NCBI GenBank assembly: GCA_003142615.1
Contig: PLMW01000055.1
Span: 44,646-108,645, forward strand
Direction of reading: 5' to 3'
DNA from: Opitutia bacterium
GTDB lineage: Bacteria > Verrucomicrobiota > Verrucomicrobiia > Opitutales > Opitutaceae
Length of the DNA stretch: 64,000 nt
A model generated the notes under the pieces. That model did not search any database. It was not told the DNA's origin and saw nothing but the letters and a program-made list of their open reading frames with translations. The position numbers were made by a program, and so were the translations under genes. This document shows, in pieces, positions 55,271-63,780 of this stretch. Positions within the stretch are counted from its first letter, which is position 1. Every line of letters begins with the position of its first letter.

Positions 55271-56578
55271 TCAATCGACCCGTGCCAACAGGTCAACATA
55301 AGGTGTTGGCCAATCGGCGCCATAGACCTCCGCGACTTTCTCCATGTGCGCCGGAGTGGCCTCTCTTTCGATTGCCGCAAGATACTCGAGGAACTGCTCG
55401 TCCTCGCCCTTGCGGAACGAAAAGAGGCGGCAGTGCGGCGTCAACTCGCGTTTCAACTCGGCCTGTGCAGCCAAGTGCGAGATTTGTTTGTCCACGAACA
55501 TCGCGTCGCAGTAAGGGGCATAGGCGGCCACAATATCGACATCATTGTAGAGACTCCCGGTCGGGAAATTCTCTGGTTTCCTGCCAGCCCGGACGTCCCG
55601 CGCGAGACTGGCCCAGAAAAGTGCGCTGACCCGCACGTAACTCACGGAACGAGCCTCTTCCGATGCGAAGAATCGGCCGACTTTATCGAAGCGTTCCTCA
55701 ACCGGTAGTTCCTTGAGTTCAGCCAACATGTGGGTCACGAGGCCTGAAGCTGCCAACGGGAACAAGGCGGCAAGGTCTTTCAACGCGCTCTCACTCTGAA
55801 CAGGCGTGAGTTCAGCAGCGGCAATTCGGGCCGCGTATTGCTTCCACTGACGCCAAGGTTCCTCGACGATGGCCCGCGCCTCGCCTTCCATCACCGCTTG
55901 AAATGAAAATGACTCGGCACGCCGCCATCTTTCGCAAACCGCGCGCATATGCTTAGTGCGGTTTTCCCCTGTTTCCCGCAGCGACGCCTCCAACCCGGGC
56001 AGCGTGTAATTCAGATCAATGCGCAGGCGGTCGTTCCAGACGTTGTATTTGCCGTTGAGTGCGAATTCACGGTCCAAGGGGGCCGCGCACGGCCGTCCTA
56101 GCCACCGGCGAAAAGCGTCGAGCAGCTCGGCGTGGAAGATCGCTTCGGGCGGCTCGAAACCCAAGCCGTGGGAAAAGTGGCGGAACACGAGCCGCAATTT
56201 ATTGAACCGGTGATCAACGACCGATTCATCGTGTTGCACTGGCGAATCCGGGCAGATGATTAACTGGAGTTTGAAGAGCCGATCCAGCCGCTCGAACAAG
56301 GTGCGGTAGAACCCTTGGTTTGTGCCTTTGGCCGTTGCCGGCGATCCCGGGTCGAGTTCCTTCATCATATTGCTGATGACGAACTGATCCAGGTAGATCA
56401 CTTTCTTTTCCAGCGAAGGCAGCGGGATATGCACATCGTGGGTGCAGTGCTTGCAGCGGCGGACATAGTGGCGGTCGCAAATCAGCAAAACGCCCAACCG
56501 GTCCTGTCCGCACGCTGGGCACCGCATATACGGGCCGTGCACAAAATAAGTGCCCTTGCGTTGCTGGTGGGGGATCAT
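55271..56578 (-). CDS. Zn-ribbon protein with PIN-like domain
   Basis: 435 residues. An N-terminal zinc ribbon has cysteine pairs Cys20/Cys23 and Cys42/Cys45. Just after it comes 'KKVIYLDQFVISN', a strand ending in Asp64 as at the start of a PIN nuclease. Near residues 345-370 'YNDVDIVAAYAPYCDAMFVDKQ' supplies further acidic residues in the typical PIN order, ending with the partly buried acidic strand. The likely role is RNA cleavage, but the fold is inferred by eye. ATG 56578 is preferred; a TTG at 56614 is possible. It follows the SEC-C gene by 48 bp, probably one operon. Confidence 0.6.
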   Translation of the reverse strand: MIPHQQRKGTYFVHGPYMRCPACGQDRLGVLLICDRHYVRRCKHCTHDVHIPLPSLEKKVIYLDQFVISNMMKELDPGSPATAKGTNQGFYRTLFERLDRLFKLQLIICPDSPVQHDESVVDHRFNKLRLVFRHFSHGLGFEPPEAIFHAELLDAFRRWLGRPCAAPLDREFALNGKYNVWNDRLRIDLNYTLPGLEASLRETGENRTKHMRAVCERWRRAESFSFQAVMEGEARAIVEEPWRQWKQYAARIAAAELTPVQSESALKDLAALFPLAASGLVTHMLAELKELPVEERFDKVGRFFASEEARSVSYVRVSALFWASLARDVRAGRKPENFPTGSLYNDVDIVAAYAPYCDAMFVDKQISHLAAQAELKRELTPHCRLFSFRKGEDEQFLEYLAAIEREATPAHMEKVAEVYGADWPTPYVDLLARVD

Positions 56579-56626
56579 GCGGGAATCAGTCAAAGTCGGC
56601 CTTATTCGTCCCAAGAGTTCGTGGAG

Positions 56627-57481
56627 TCAAACAGACTGGGTGACCCTAGGCGGCTTTCTGAGGAGGATGAACTCTCCGTGTGGATAAGTGCTGTATTGCT
56701 TGGCGCTGCAGCAGTGCTTGAATTTCTTGCCGCTGCCACATTGGCACGGGTCATTTCGGCCCTGGCGGATAATGTTCTCATTCCGTTTCCGGCGCTCGGA
56801 CATTTCGACGTGGCTGATATCCGAGACCGTAAATTTTCGGGCCGTTAAGTTCTCAGCGAGCCAATCAATGGCCGGAAACTGGTAGGGCGTCCCCTGGACC
56901 TGCATAACGCAGCGTTTGTCCTCCGGATTCTCCGTCAAGGCGACATGATCGAATTTTTTCATGTTGCGGACAATCCCGTGCGCCATCTTGCCCATGTAGA
57001 GTTCGCCCCGGCGGTGCAGGCACTCGAAGGAGTCGATGTCCTTGCCGCAGATGCTGCATTCAATGCGTTCGGCGATGCACCCGACGCTCGCGAAAATCTT
57101 GTACGGGTAAACCTGCTCCAGTTGCCCGAGCTGTTTTTCGAATCGGGCAACATCGATCATCGACATCCTTTTCAGGAGGCGAATCGAATCCAGAGTATCC
57201 TGAAGCGCCATCCAGGATGGTTCATATTCCCTTTTGGTCACCCGCTCCCAAAAGGCAGCGTATTCAGAAAGGAAGCGGGCGAAAAAGCCGAGAATGGCCA
57301 GGTCGTTGAGGGTATCTTCGTCGTAACTGGCGCCCCCATCGTGCTGTTGCTTGAGGATGGCTTGCGCCTCCTCCACGGCAGCCTTACTGCGGTCGAACTC
57401 CAGCGCGTCGATTCCCTGTAGGCAGTTTCTTACCGGTTTCTGCAGGGCCGTGAAGAGTGCCTTCCCGCCGTCACTTTTCAT
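56627..57481 (-). CDS. SEC-C zinc-motif protein
   Basis: 284 residues. The C-terminal SEC-C motif 'RNDPCQCGSGKKFKHCC' (about residues 245-262) binds zinc; in SecA it contacts SecB and ribosomes. A second metal site is likely in the middle ('ECSICGKD' with 'ECLHRRGELYMGKM'). The N-terminal half is helical without known family. SEC-C domains fused to unknown domains are frequent in mobile and defence-related genes. Its start overlaps the upstream one-TM gene by 11 bases, so they are co-translated. Confidence 0.78.
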   Translation of the reverse strand: MKSDGGKALFTALQKPVRNCLQGIDALEFDRSKAAVEEAQAILKQQHDGGASYDEDTLNDLAILGFFARFLSEYAAFWERVTKREYEPSWMALQDTLDSIRLLKRMSMIDVARFEKQLGQLEQVYPYKIFASVGCIAERIECSICGKDIDSFECLHRRGELYMGKMAHGIVRNMKKFDHVALTENPEDKRCVMQVQGTPYQFPAIDWLAENLTARKFTVSDISHVEMSERRKRNENIIRQGRNDPCQCGSGKKFKHCCSAKQYSTYPHGEFILLRKPPRVTQSV

Positions 57482-57962
57482 CGCCGTTCATGAATTCATT
57501 GGGGTCGAATTTCTTCATGGCCGCCTTGAGCTGCTCCGCGTCCCCGTCGAACTTGAACTTCTTGTAGACGCCGGTCTTCCGGTCCCGGTACACGGCCTCC
57601 ACGTGGGCCGTCACTTTTCCCCCTTTCAACGAACCCTTGGCCCGATCGTAAAGGTAGTTCACCAAGAAGCCGAGGAACATTGGCAGGACGACATTCGTCC
57701 CCAGCCAGAACAGGGGAAGCCAAACATCTTTATTGCGCAGCAGAACCCGTGGATGTGGCTCCGCCGGCACATGGATATCGACGTCCTTGTTCGTTGCCCG
57801 AAGCCATTTCGCAAAGTCGCCACCGTCGGAGTGCAGTGAGGTCGTGACTTCGGAACCATAGGGCTGCGGGACGAGCGCAATTCCAGTCTTATAGGTTTCG
57901 GCCAGGCGCTGGAACTCCGCCGTCTCCGCGGGGTTGATCGTCTCAAGCATGGGGTTCGTCAT
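57471..57962 (-). CDS. Small protein with one membrane helix
   Basis: 163 residues. The first ~75 residues are soluble. One membrane helix follows ('LFWLGTNVVLPMFLGFLVNYLY', roughly 83-104), then a basic ~55-residue domain ('VEAVYRDRKTGVYKKFKF'). No family is recognised. It lies 72 bp after the cyclase-like gene and overlaps the SEC-C gene. A membrane effector controlled by a nucleotide made by the cyclase is a possible reading, in the manner of Pycsar systems, but the known effector domain of those systems was not recognised. Confidence 0.7.
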   Translation of the reverse strand: MTNPMLETINPAETAEFQRLAETYKTGIALVPQPYGSEVTTSLHSDGGDFAKWLRATNKDVDIHVPAEPHPRVLLRNKDVWLPLFWLGTNVVLPMFLGFLVNYLYDRAKGSLKGGKVTAHVEAVYRDRKTGVYKKFKFDGDAEQLKAAMKKFDPNEFMNGDEK

Positions 57963-58034
57963 GGGCGTGGATGATTATCGGCATCGGGCGGCCAGGCAAT
58001 CTGGGAAGCCGGGTGCTTTACGTCGTGACCGCGC

Positions 58035-58847
58035 TCAACCCCGCCACTTGCGAGATGGTTTCGTGGCGGGGCCGGGTTCAATTCGCATCGTCGTGCCTTT
58101 GAACCCCCCTTGCTCTCGAGCCAGTTTCATCAAGTGCCAGATGCGCGCCGCGCCATATCTCCGGTGAAACGCCAGCGCCTTCGCGTGACAGGTTTTCATC
58201 CAGCCCCATTTGGCCCGCTGCCCGGCATCCGTGAGCTCCGCGAGCTGACGCTCGATCACCTTCTCAAAATCTTCTAGAAAGACGAGGTGGGGATCCCAAC
58301 CATCCTCCACCAGTGCGTCACTATTGTCGGGAAGGACCCCCATCGCGAAGGGGTCGATGTACCAGTGGCCATCGGTGTCGAGGCTGAGGAACTTCAGTTT
58401 GAGTCCGTCCCTATCCTCAGCAAGCAGCTGGGGATCTATGACGACGCGAGGATAAACCGCTGTCTTGCTCTCCAAGTCGTACGCCTTGATCAAACCCTCG
58501 CCATAAAGCATGTCGTCGGCATGGAAGGTCGGCCCTTTTGCGATGCCGCCGCGGACGAGGACCCCCATCGCCAGCAAACTGGACTGCAATCCCAGTGCCG
58601 TCCACACGATGGTCGCAAGTTCGTCCGGAGTTCCTGAGATGGCGATCGAGTCCGAGAAAACACTTACCTCCAGATTTTTCTGAGCCGTTTCATTGCGCAG
58701 CGAGAATTCTTTGAAACTGCGAATCCTTTCTAGGGAGTAATGAAGCCGTTTTCGCAGCTTGTCGTCCTCGCCGATCTTTCGAACCAATTCCCGAAATCCG
58801 AGAATGTCGATGAACGCCACGATGCGCTCACTGTAGGCGGTGCTCAT
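58035..58847 (-). CDS. Class III nucleotide cyclase-like protein (possible Pycsar PycC relative)
   Basis: 270 residues, no membrane segment. The first strand 'RIVAFIDILGFREL' and the hairpin 'VSVFSDSIAIS' place two Asp residues where class III cyclases bind metal. 'VLVRGGIAKGPTFHADDMLYGEGLIKAYDLE' in pieces (RGGIAKG, YGEGLIKAYDLE) resembles the uridylate/cytidylate cyclases of Pycsar defence. Product base and activity cannot be told from the sequence. A membrane-protein gene follows directly, as effectors do in such systems. Hairpin repeat C copy 2 lies just upstream. Confidence 0.6.
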   Translation of the reverse strand: MSTAYSERIVAFIDILGFRELVRKIGEDDKLRKRLHYSLERIRSFKEFSLRNETAQKNLEVSVFSDSIAISGTPDELATIVWTALGLQSSLLAMGVLVRGGIAKGPTFHADDMLYGEGLIKAYDLESKTAVYPRVVIDPQLLAEDRDGLKLKFLSLDTDGHWYIDPFAMGVLPDNSDALVEDGWDPHLVFLEDFEKVIERQLAELTDAGQRAKWGWMKTCHAKALAFHRRYGAARIWHLMKLAREQGGFKGTTMRIEPGPATKPSRKWRG

Positions 58848-58933
58848 GGCCGGATTTCAGCCGCGAAACTCAGCAGCGTCCACCACCTTCGCGCCTCGAC
58901 CTTCGCGCGCCCAAAATACCCAGCCATCCGCTT

Positions 58934-58981
58934 CCGCCGTCAAGGTGGAGCGCAGCGCAGCGAGCAGCACCTTGACGGCGG
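58934..58981 (+). repeat. Hairpin repeat C, copy 2
   Basis: Perfect 14-bp arms, CCGCCGTCAAGGTG and its complement CACCTTGACGGCGG, separated by 20 bases. It lies between the nuclease-like and cyclase-like genes. No T run follows. Confidence 0.75.
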
Positions 58982-59013
58982 AGAGCCAAATCGAGGGCTG
59001 GGCGCGCGTCGCT

Positions 59014-61200
59014 CTATGCGCTTCCCGGTTCGGTCGGCTTTTGCCTAACACCAAAGCCGCTGCTCCACACAATGGATTCCGTCAGTCGCTCCGCCAGGAG
59101 CTCGGCTAATCTCTGTTGCGCCATCGACGACACATCGGCCGCCGGCACGCCGGTTTGGGCGAGCAGTTCCAAGAGCCGTTCCTTCGGCGTGTCCTTGTAG
59201 CTCGCGAGCATGAAGTCATATAGCTCCAGCGGATTCTCCGCTTTCCGCTTCGGCTCCTCCCGGCCAAAGAAGGTTTGGGGCGACTCATGATACGCCCGTA
59301 TTTCCTGCTCACTCAGCGGGATGGTCACCACACCTTGGCTGCCGTCGGGCATGCCCATGATGCAACAGGCGAGTTTTTCGGTCTCGGCCACGGTCGCTTG
59401 AAGCAAAACTGCATTCACCATCCCTTTCGGAGATGGAACGCGATAGGTGTTCCCAATGAATAGCCGGTCCGTGGGCGGTTTCTCCGCGAAGGCTTGGACT
59501 TCGCCGTCGAAACTGAACGGGATGGCGGTAACCTCCCGCATGGATTTCATCAGCGCATTGATGGCCGCGTGACGCTCCCTCGCGGCCAACGCGCTCCGCA
59601 GACTCGAATATGTGCCTTCGACGCGAAAATCATCCATCTTGTAGCCCTCGAAAAGATACGCAGGAACGAAAGGTCGCTCCACCGTCGCGGGAGGATTGTT
59701 CGAGATGACCAGATAGGCCGGCGGAGCCGGTACGCCCTTGATCGGCTGAACGGCCTCGAACTCCCGGATGCGGCCCAACACTTCCGTCAAGAGTTTTGCC
59801 TGTTCCTGCGGCGGCCGGAGGGTGTCGTTGACCTCCAGGAAAACCAAACGTGGGTGGTCGGCCTTCTTTTCGAGGGCGTTGTAAAGCTGGCGGGCAACGT
59901 CGGGCGGTTGCTGGGTGGAATGGCGAAACTTCGCCTCGACCGACAGTCTTTGCCCCGTTGCGCGGTGTGTCGCCGTGAATTCGCAGTGTGAGGTTTTTCC
60001 GTTGGTCTCGTCTTCCAACTCAATGTCGAACCCGGCGCGAATCATCGCACCTGTCACCCGGGCTTCGAAATAAGCCCCATAGAACTGGTCTCGATGTTGC
60101 AGCCGCTGGACGAGCTGCTCGTGCACTTGCCCGTTGTTGTGCGAGATCAAGTAGAGATCATACGCTAGCCCCATGTAGGCGGCCAGCAGGGCCGTCGTTG
60201 GCGCGCCTTCCCCTCGCTTCGTGTATTCATTCATGTAGCGAGTGACATCCTCATACCAAACCATGAGTGGATGCCGGTCGTTCCGCGGTTTCTTCAGTTC
60301 CCTGTTGGCCCACGGACCGCCGAGAACGTCCTTGATGTAATGGCCGAGGAAATCATGGAAATGCTTCCATCTCGGCGAATGGTATAACTTCGAACCTGAG
60401 GCGACGAACCACTCGCCGTTGAACTTTGTCGCGATGATCGGGCGTCCACGTCCTTGCTGAAGCATCCGCTGCAATTCCGGGATCGGCGTTCCCGTTGCTG
60501 AGGGTTTGCCGGCCGGAATCATTCTTCCGTCGAGGCCTCGGGTCATGGCCCTGAAACGGACGGGGGCCGTCGGATCGCGTTCGGCTTCCGGTATCTCGCC
60601 CAGCGCTATCGCGGAGAGCGTCGGCACGTGGCGCAGGGCGGCGCACATGGTATCCTCGACGAACGGCAAAACACTCCCGTCGAATTTGTTCATGGCCGCC
60701 GACTGTGCGGCGATCGCTGTTCCCGCGCTGGTGGCGTCGGTTGGCACCGTGAACAGATCGGTCAAACGATATGTTTCCCGAATCCACTCCTTGTTCGCAC
60801 GGTCCAGAATTAGGGTCAGCGGATCATTTGGCCCGAACCATTTGTGGGCCCATTTGGCCAACGCGGCGTAATTCCGCACCGGCGCGTCCCTTCCTAGCAG
60901 TGGCGTGAAGACGCCCGCGAACCCGTCGAGAGCCTGGCGTGATTCGGCGGCAAAAGCGCGGGCCAGTTCATCGCATTCCTTGATGCGACCCGCCGCGACG
61001 GCGGCATGGTGCTTGGCCGCAATCTCTTTCGCGGCAAGCAATCGCGGCTGGACCTGCAAAAACAACGCCTCGCCGACAGCACCCCGACGGGCGACCGACA
61101 GGTCGAACCACGGCAGCAGGTTCAGCCATTGGAAGCTGACGCGGGCCACGATCGGATTCTCGGTTCCGTAGTCCGAGATTTTTTGCGTCACGAGGGGCAT
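59014..61200 (-). CDS. Large protein with PD-(D/E)XK nuclease-like core
   Basis: 728 residues with no signal peptide. The N-terminal ~330 residues are helical and unrecognised. At about residues 370-430 stands a restriction-endonuclease-like core: 'YFEARVTGAMIRAGF', then Glu407 in 'HCEFT' and Glu422-Ala-Lys424 in 'VEAKFRHS', the order of E...(D/E)xK nucleases. The C-terminal part is mixed alpha/beta. ATG 61200 has AGGCGG upstream; a GTG at 61212 is possible. It is the first minus-strand gene after repeat B copy 2. DNA cleavage in defence or self-exclusion is an inference. Confidence 0.65.
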   Translation of the reverse strand: MPLVTQKISDYGTENPIVARVSFQWLNLLPWFDLSVARRGAVGEALFLQVQPRLLAAKEIAAKHHAAVAAGRIKECDELARAFAAESRQALDGFAGVFTPLLGRDAPVRNYAALAKWAHKWFGPNDPLTLILDRANKEWIRETYRLTDLFTVPTDATSAGTAIAAQSAAMNKFDGSVLPFVEDTMCAALRHVPTLSAIALGEIPEAERDPTAPVRFRAMTRGLDGRMIPAGKPSATGTPIPELQRMLQQGRGRPIIATKFNGEWFVASGSKLYHSPRWKHFHDFLGHYIKDVLGGPWANRELKKPRNDRHPLMVWYEDVTRYMNEYTKRGEGAPTTALLAAYMGLAYDLYLISHNNGQVHEQLVQRLQHRDQFYGAYFEARVTGAMIRAGFDIELEDETNGKTSHCEFTATHRATGQRLSVEAKFRHSTQQPPDVARQLYNALEKKADHPRLVFLEVNDTLRPPQEQAKLLTEVLGRIREFEAVQPIKGVPAPPAYLVISNNPPATVERPFVPAYLFEGYKMDDFRVEGTYSSLRSALAARERHAAINALMKSMREVTAIPFSFDGEVQAFAEKPPTDRLFIGNTYRVPSPKGMVNAVLLQATVAETEKLACCIMGMPDGSQGVVTIPLSEQEIRAYHESPQTFFGREEPKRKAENPLELYDFMLASYKDTPKERLLELLAQTGVPAADVSSMAQQRLAELLAERLTESIVWSSGFGVRQKPTEPGSA

Positions 61201-61362
61201 AAGCCGATTCACCGCCTACTTGCCGGGTTCGACAACACGATTCCTCACCATTCTCGGCATCAACAAATCGTCATCGAAGCCGCAGGCTGTGGCCATGACC
61301 TACGAGCGTTGCGTTGCGTCTGGACACGAGAAGCTTTCCAGATCGAGGGGCCCATTTAGACC

Positions 61363-61905
61363 CTACCCCTAAGCTAATAGAGCCTACCCCTAAGCGAGAA
61401 AAAGCCGCCCAAAGTGGAGCGAATGGAGCAAATCGAGACGCTCACGGAGCACGGCGCCTGAGGGTGATTCGCTCCAAGTTTTGACCGATGCAAAGAATTT
61501 CAGAGGGAATTACCCTCTGAAAACGCTCGATTCGCTCCAAGAAGTTCGTGGTTTCGTCGGTGTCGGGCAGCCAACCGCCGTGGATACGAACTCCGCTGGA
61601 GCGAATTGGTATTAATTTGAAGGCCAGTCACTTCGGGAGAAGTCCCTCAAACTATTCAAATCGGCGCTTCACTCTCTACCCCCAGTTCGCGACGCAAAAA
61701 TTTGCCGCTAATTCAAAGGCCCGATGAACTGGGAAGCACCGGCTCCGCGGCGGGAATCCCCAACCGGCGATCAAGCCTCGCTATCGGCAGCTACCCCGGC
61801 GTGGATAAAACCACGAACTCGGCTGGCGACGGATTCAAAACGCAACCCGTTGATTTTGGCTCATGGTTCTTTTGAATCGGACGTGAGAGTTCGTATCCAC
61901 GGCGG
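61363..61905 (+). repeat. Structured direct repeat B, copy 2 (543 bp)
   Basis: Nearly the same length and motif order as copy 1, including GTTCGTGG/CCACGAAC (61544-61551, 61811-61818) and a perfect 17-base inverted repeat (61575-61591 with 61889-61905, arm GTTCGTATCCACGGCGG). Sequence differs at many loop positions while the paired segments are kept. Confidence 0.9.
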
Positions 61906-61917
61906 CCCTAGAACTGA

Positions 61918-62432
61918 CCGGAGGGAACTTGGCGAGTCCGATGGCGCTGGCGTTTCTGCAACGCTGGCCCGATCTGCCGGCCGTCCGCCAGGCCCGCTGG
62001 CACACGCTGGCCACGTTCTATCGGCAGCACCACTCGGGCCGCGACACGGTTTTGCACGAGCGGTGCGAGCTGCTGAAAACCGCGCGTGCCGTGACCGAGG
62101 CGCCAGCGATCTTGCAGCCCTGCCGGTTGCACATGCTGACCATCGTACGCCAATTGGCGGCGGTCAGCGCCAGTATTGCCGAGTTCGACGAAGCCATAGC
62201 GCAGCTTTACGCCACCGTGCCTGGCAAAAAGGCCATCGACTCTCTGCCGGGAGCCGGCGCGGTCTTGGCGCCACGCTTATGGGTCGCCTGCGCCGCGGCG
62301 GGTCGTTCGGTCTCCGCCGAGTACCTGCAGCTAACAAGCGGCATTGCGCCGGTCCAAAAACAGAGTGGAAGCAGCAAGGTCGTCTGGTTCCGTTGTCTAC
62401 CCACACCTTATGGATTCCCGCGATTGCGGTGA
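61918..62432 (+). pseudogene. IS110-family transposase, truncated
   Basis: The frame has only the C-terminal transposase_20 part: 'IDSLPGAGAVLAPRLW', 'SAEYLQLTSGIAPVQKQSG', then it shifts frame near 'VWFRC'. The N-terminal DEDD catalytic domain is missing, and the reading begins abruptly 13 bases after repeat B copy 2. The element is dead; the junction suggests insertion into or near the repeat. Confidence 0.78.
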
Positions 62433-62508
62433 ATCTTGGCCATAAACACCGCATCATTGCGGTGTTTAAGCCTTGTCATTCACCGCACAGATGCGGAATA
62501 TCCGGACC

Positions 62509-63654
62509 ATGCGCTACATCCATCAATTGCCCGATTGGCCCCATTTCCGGTGGAGTCATGAAAAGCTGACCCCGATGCTCACAACCGCCCGGCACCAGCA
62601 AGGACTGCTTTTGGGCGGGATGCGCATCTTGGGCTTTCACTTTCGGACGCAGTCGAGCCTGGAGAACCTCGCGGCCGAAGTGGTCAAATCCAGCGCTATC
62701 GAGGGGACCATCTTCGACCCAGCATCCGTCCGATCGTCGATTGCTCGACGCATGGGGCTGCCCTCCGAAAAGCAGGCCGCCTCAAGCCGGGAGGTTGAAG
62801 GCGCCGTCGACATGCTCCTCGACGCCACACAGAACTACGAGCAGCCGCTCACTGCGGAGCGGCTCCTGGGATGGCAGGCGGCTCTTTTCCCCGCCGGGCG
62901 CAGTGGCATCCGCCGCATCCTGGTGGGCCAATGGCGCACTCCGGAAATGGATCCCATGACCGTGGTCTCCGGCCCGATCAACCGCGACCGAATCCGACGC
63001 AAGCACATCCATTTTGAGGCGCCGACCGCTGACCGGCTACCGAGGGAAGTTTCAGCCTTCCTGCAGTGGTTCGAATCCGTGGACAGGACCGATCCCGTGC
63101 TGCGAGCCGGCATCGCCCACTTCTGGTTTGTGACCATCCATCCGTTCGAGGACGGCAACGGGCGGGTGTCGCGCGCGATCGCCGACTTGGCCCTGGCCCG
63201 CTCCGAAGGATCGGCGCTGCGGTTCTACAGCCTGTCCACCCAGATCGAGCAAGAAAAGCAGGCCTATTATCGGGCGCTGGAGACAGCCCAAAAGGGTGCG
63301 CTCGATATCACCGGATGGCTCGAGTGGTTCATCAGCTGCTTCTCCCGAGCCGTCGGCGGAGCGTCGCTCATCGTGGAACGGATTGTGCGAAAGACCGCCC
63401 GTTGGGAGCGGTTCAACCAGATGGTCGAGCCGAATGCGCGGCAGAGAAAGGTACTCAACACGCTTCTGGATGCGGCTGAGGAAGAGGTCTCCACGTCGAA
63501 ATTCGCCAAGCTTGCCGGCACCTCGCTCGACACCGCCCTGCGCGACATCAGGCAACTGGTCGAGGCCGGCGTTTTAAAGCCGGGGCCGAGTGGCGGCCGC
63601 AGCACGAAGTACCTTCTGGCGCCGGCCGCACCCGATGAACCCAAAGGCCGGTGA
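62509..63654 (+). CDS. Fic-family AMP-transferase (DUF4172 N-terminus)
   Basis: 381 residues. An N-terminal DUF4172-like segment ('YIHQLPDWPHFRW') precedes the inhibitory helix motif SSAIEG (Ser61 to Gly66), which blocks ATP in class II Fic proteins. The Fic core carries 'HPFEDGNGRVSRA' with catalytic His211. A winged-helix-like C-terminal domain follows ('SKFAKLAGTSLDTALRDIRQL'). Such proteins add AMP to target proteins, often as regulated toxins or self-modifying regulators. ATG 62509 starts the conserved N-terminus; ATG 62491 and TTG 62473 are in frame. It lies between repeat B copies 2 and 3. Confidence 0.9.
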   Translation: MRYIHQLPDWPHFRWSHEKLTPMLTTARHQQGLLLGGMRILGFHFRTQSSLENLAAEVVKSSAIEGTIFDPASVRSSIARRMGLPSEKQAASSREVEGAVDMLLDATQNYEQPLTAERLLGWQAALFPAGRSGIRRILVGQWRTPEMDPMTVVSGPINRDRIRRKHIHFEAPTADRLPREVSAFLQWFESVDRTDPVLRAGIAHFWFVTIHPFEDGNGRVSRAIADLALARSEGSALRFYSLSTQIEQEKQAYYRALETAQKGALDITGWLEWFISCFSRAVGGASLIVERIVRKTARWERFNQMVEPNARQRKVLNTLLDAAEEEVSTSKFAKLAGTSLDTALRDIRQLVEAGVLKPGPSGGRSTKYLLAPAAPDEPKGR

Positions 63655-63780
63655 CGTTCCGGTGCCGCAGCGGAACGAGATGCCCACTCGGTGGCGGCCA
63701 ACGCGACGTTCGCGGCCGACCATGGACGCACGCTGCGGCGCCGACAGGAGTTGTTCTTCAGGCGGGCCTCATATAGATCC

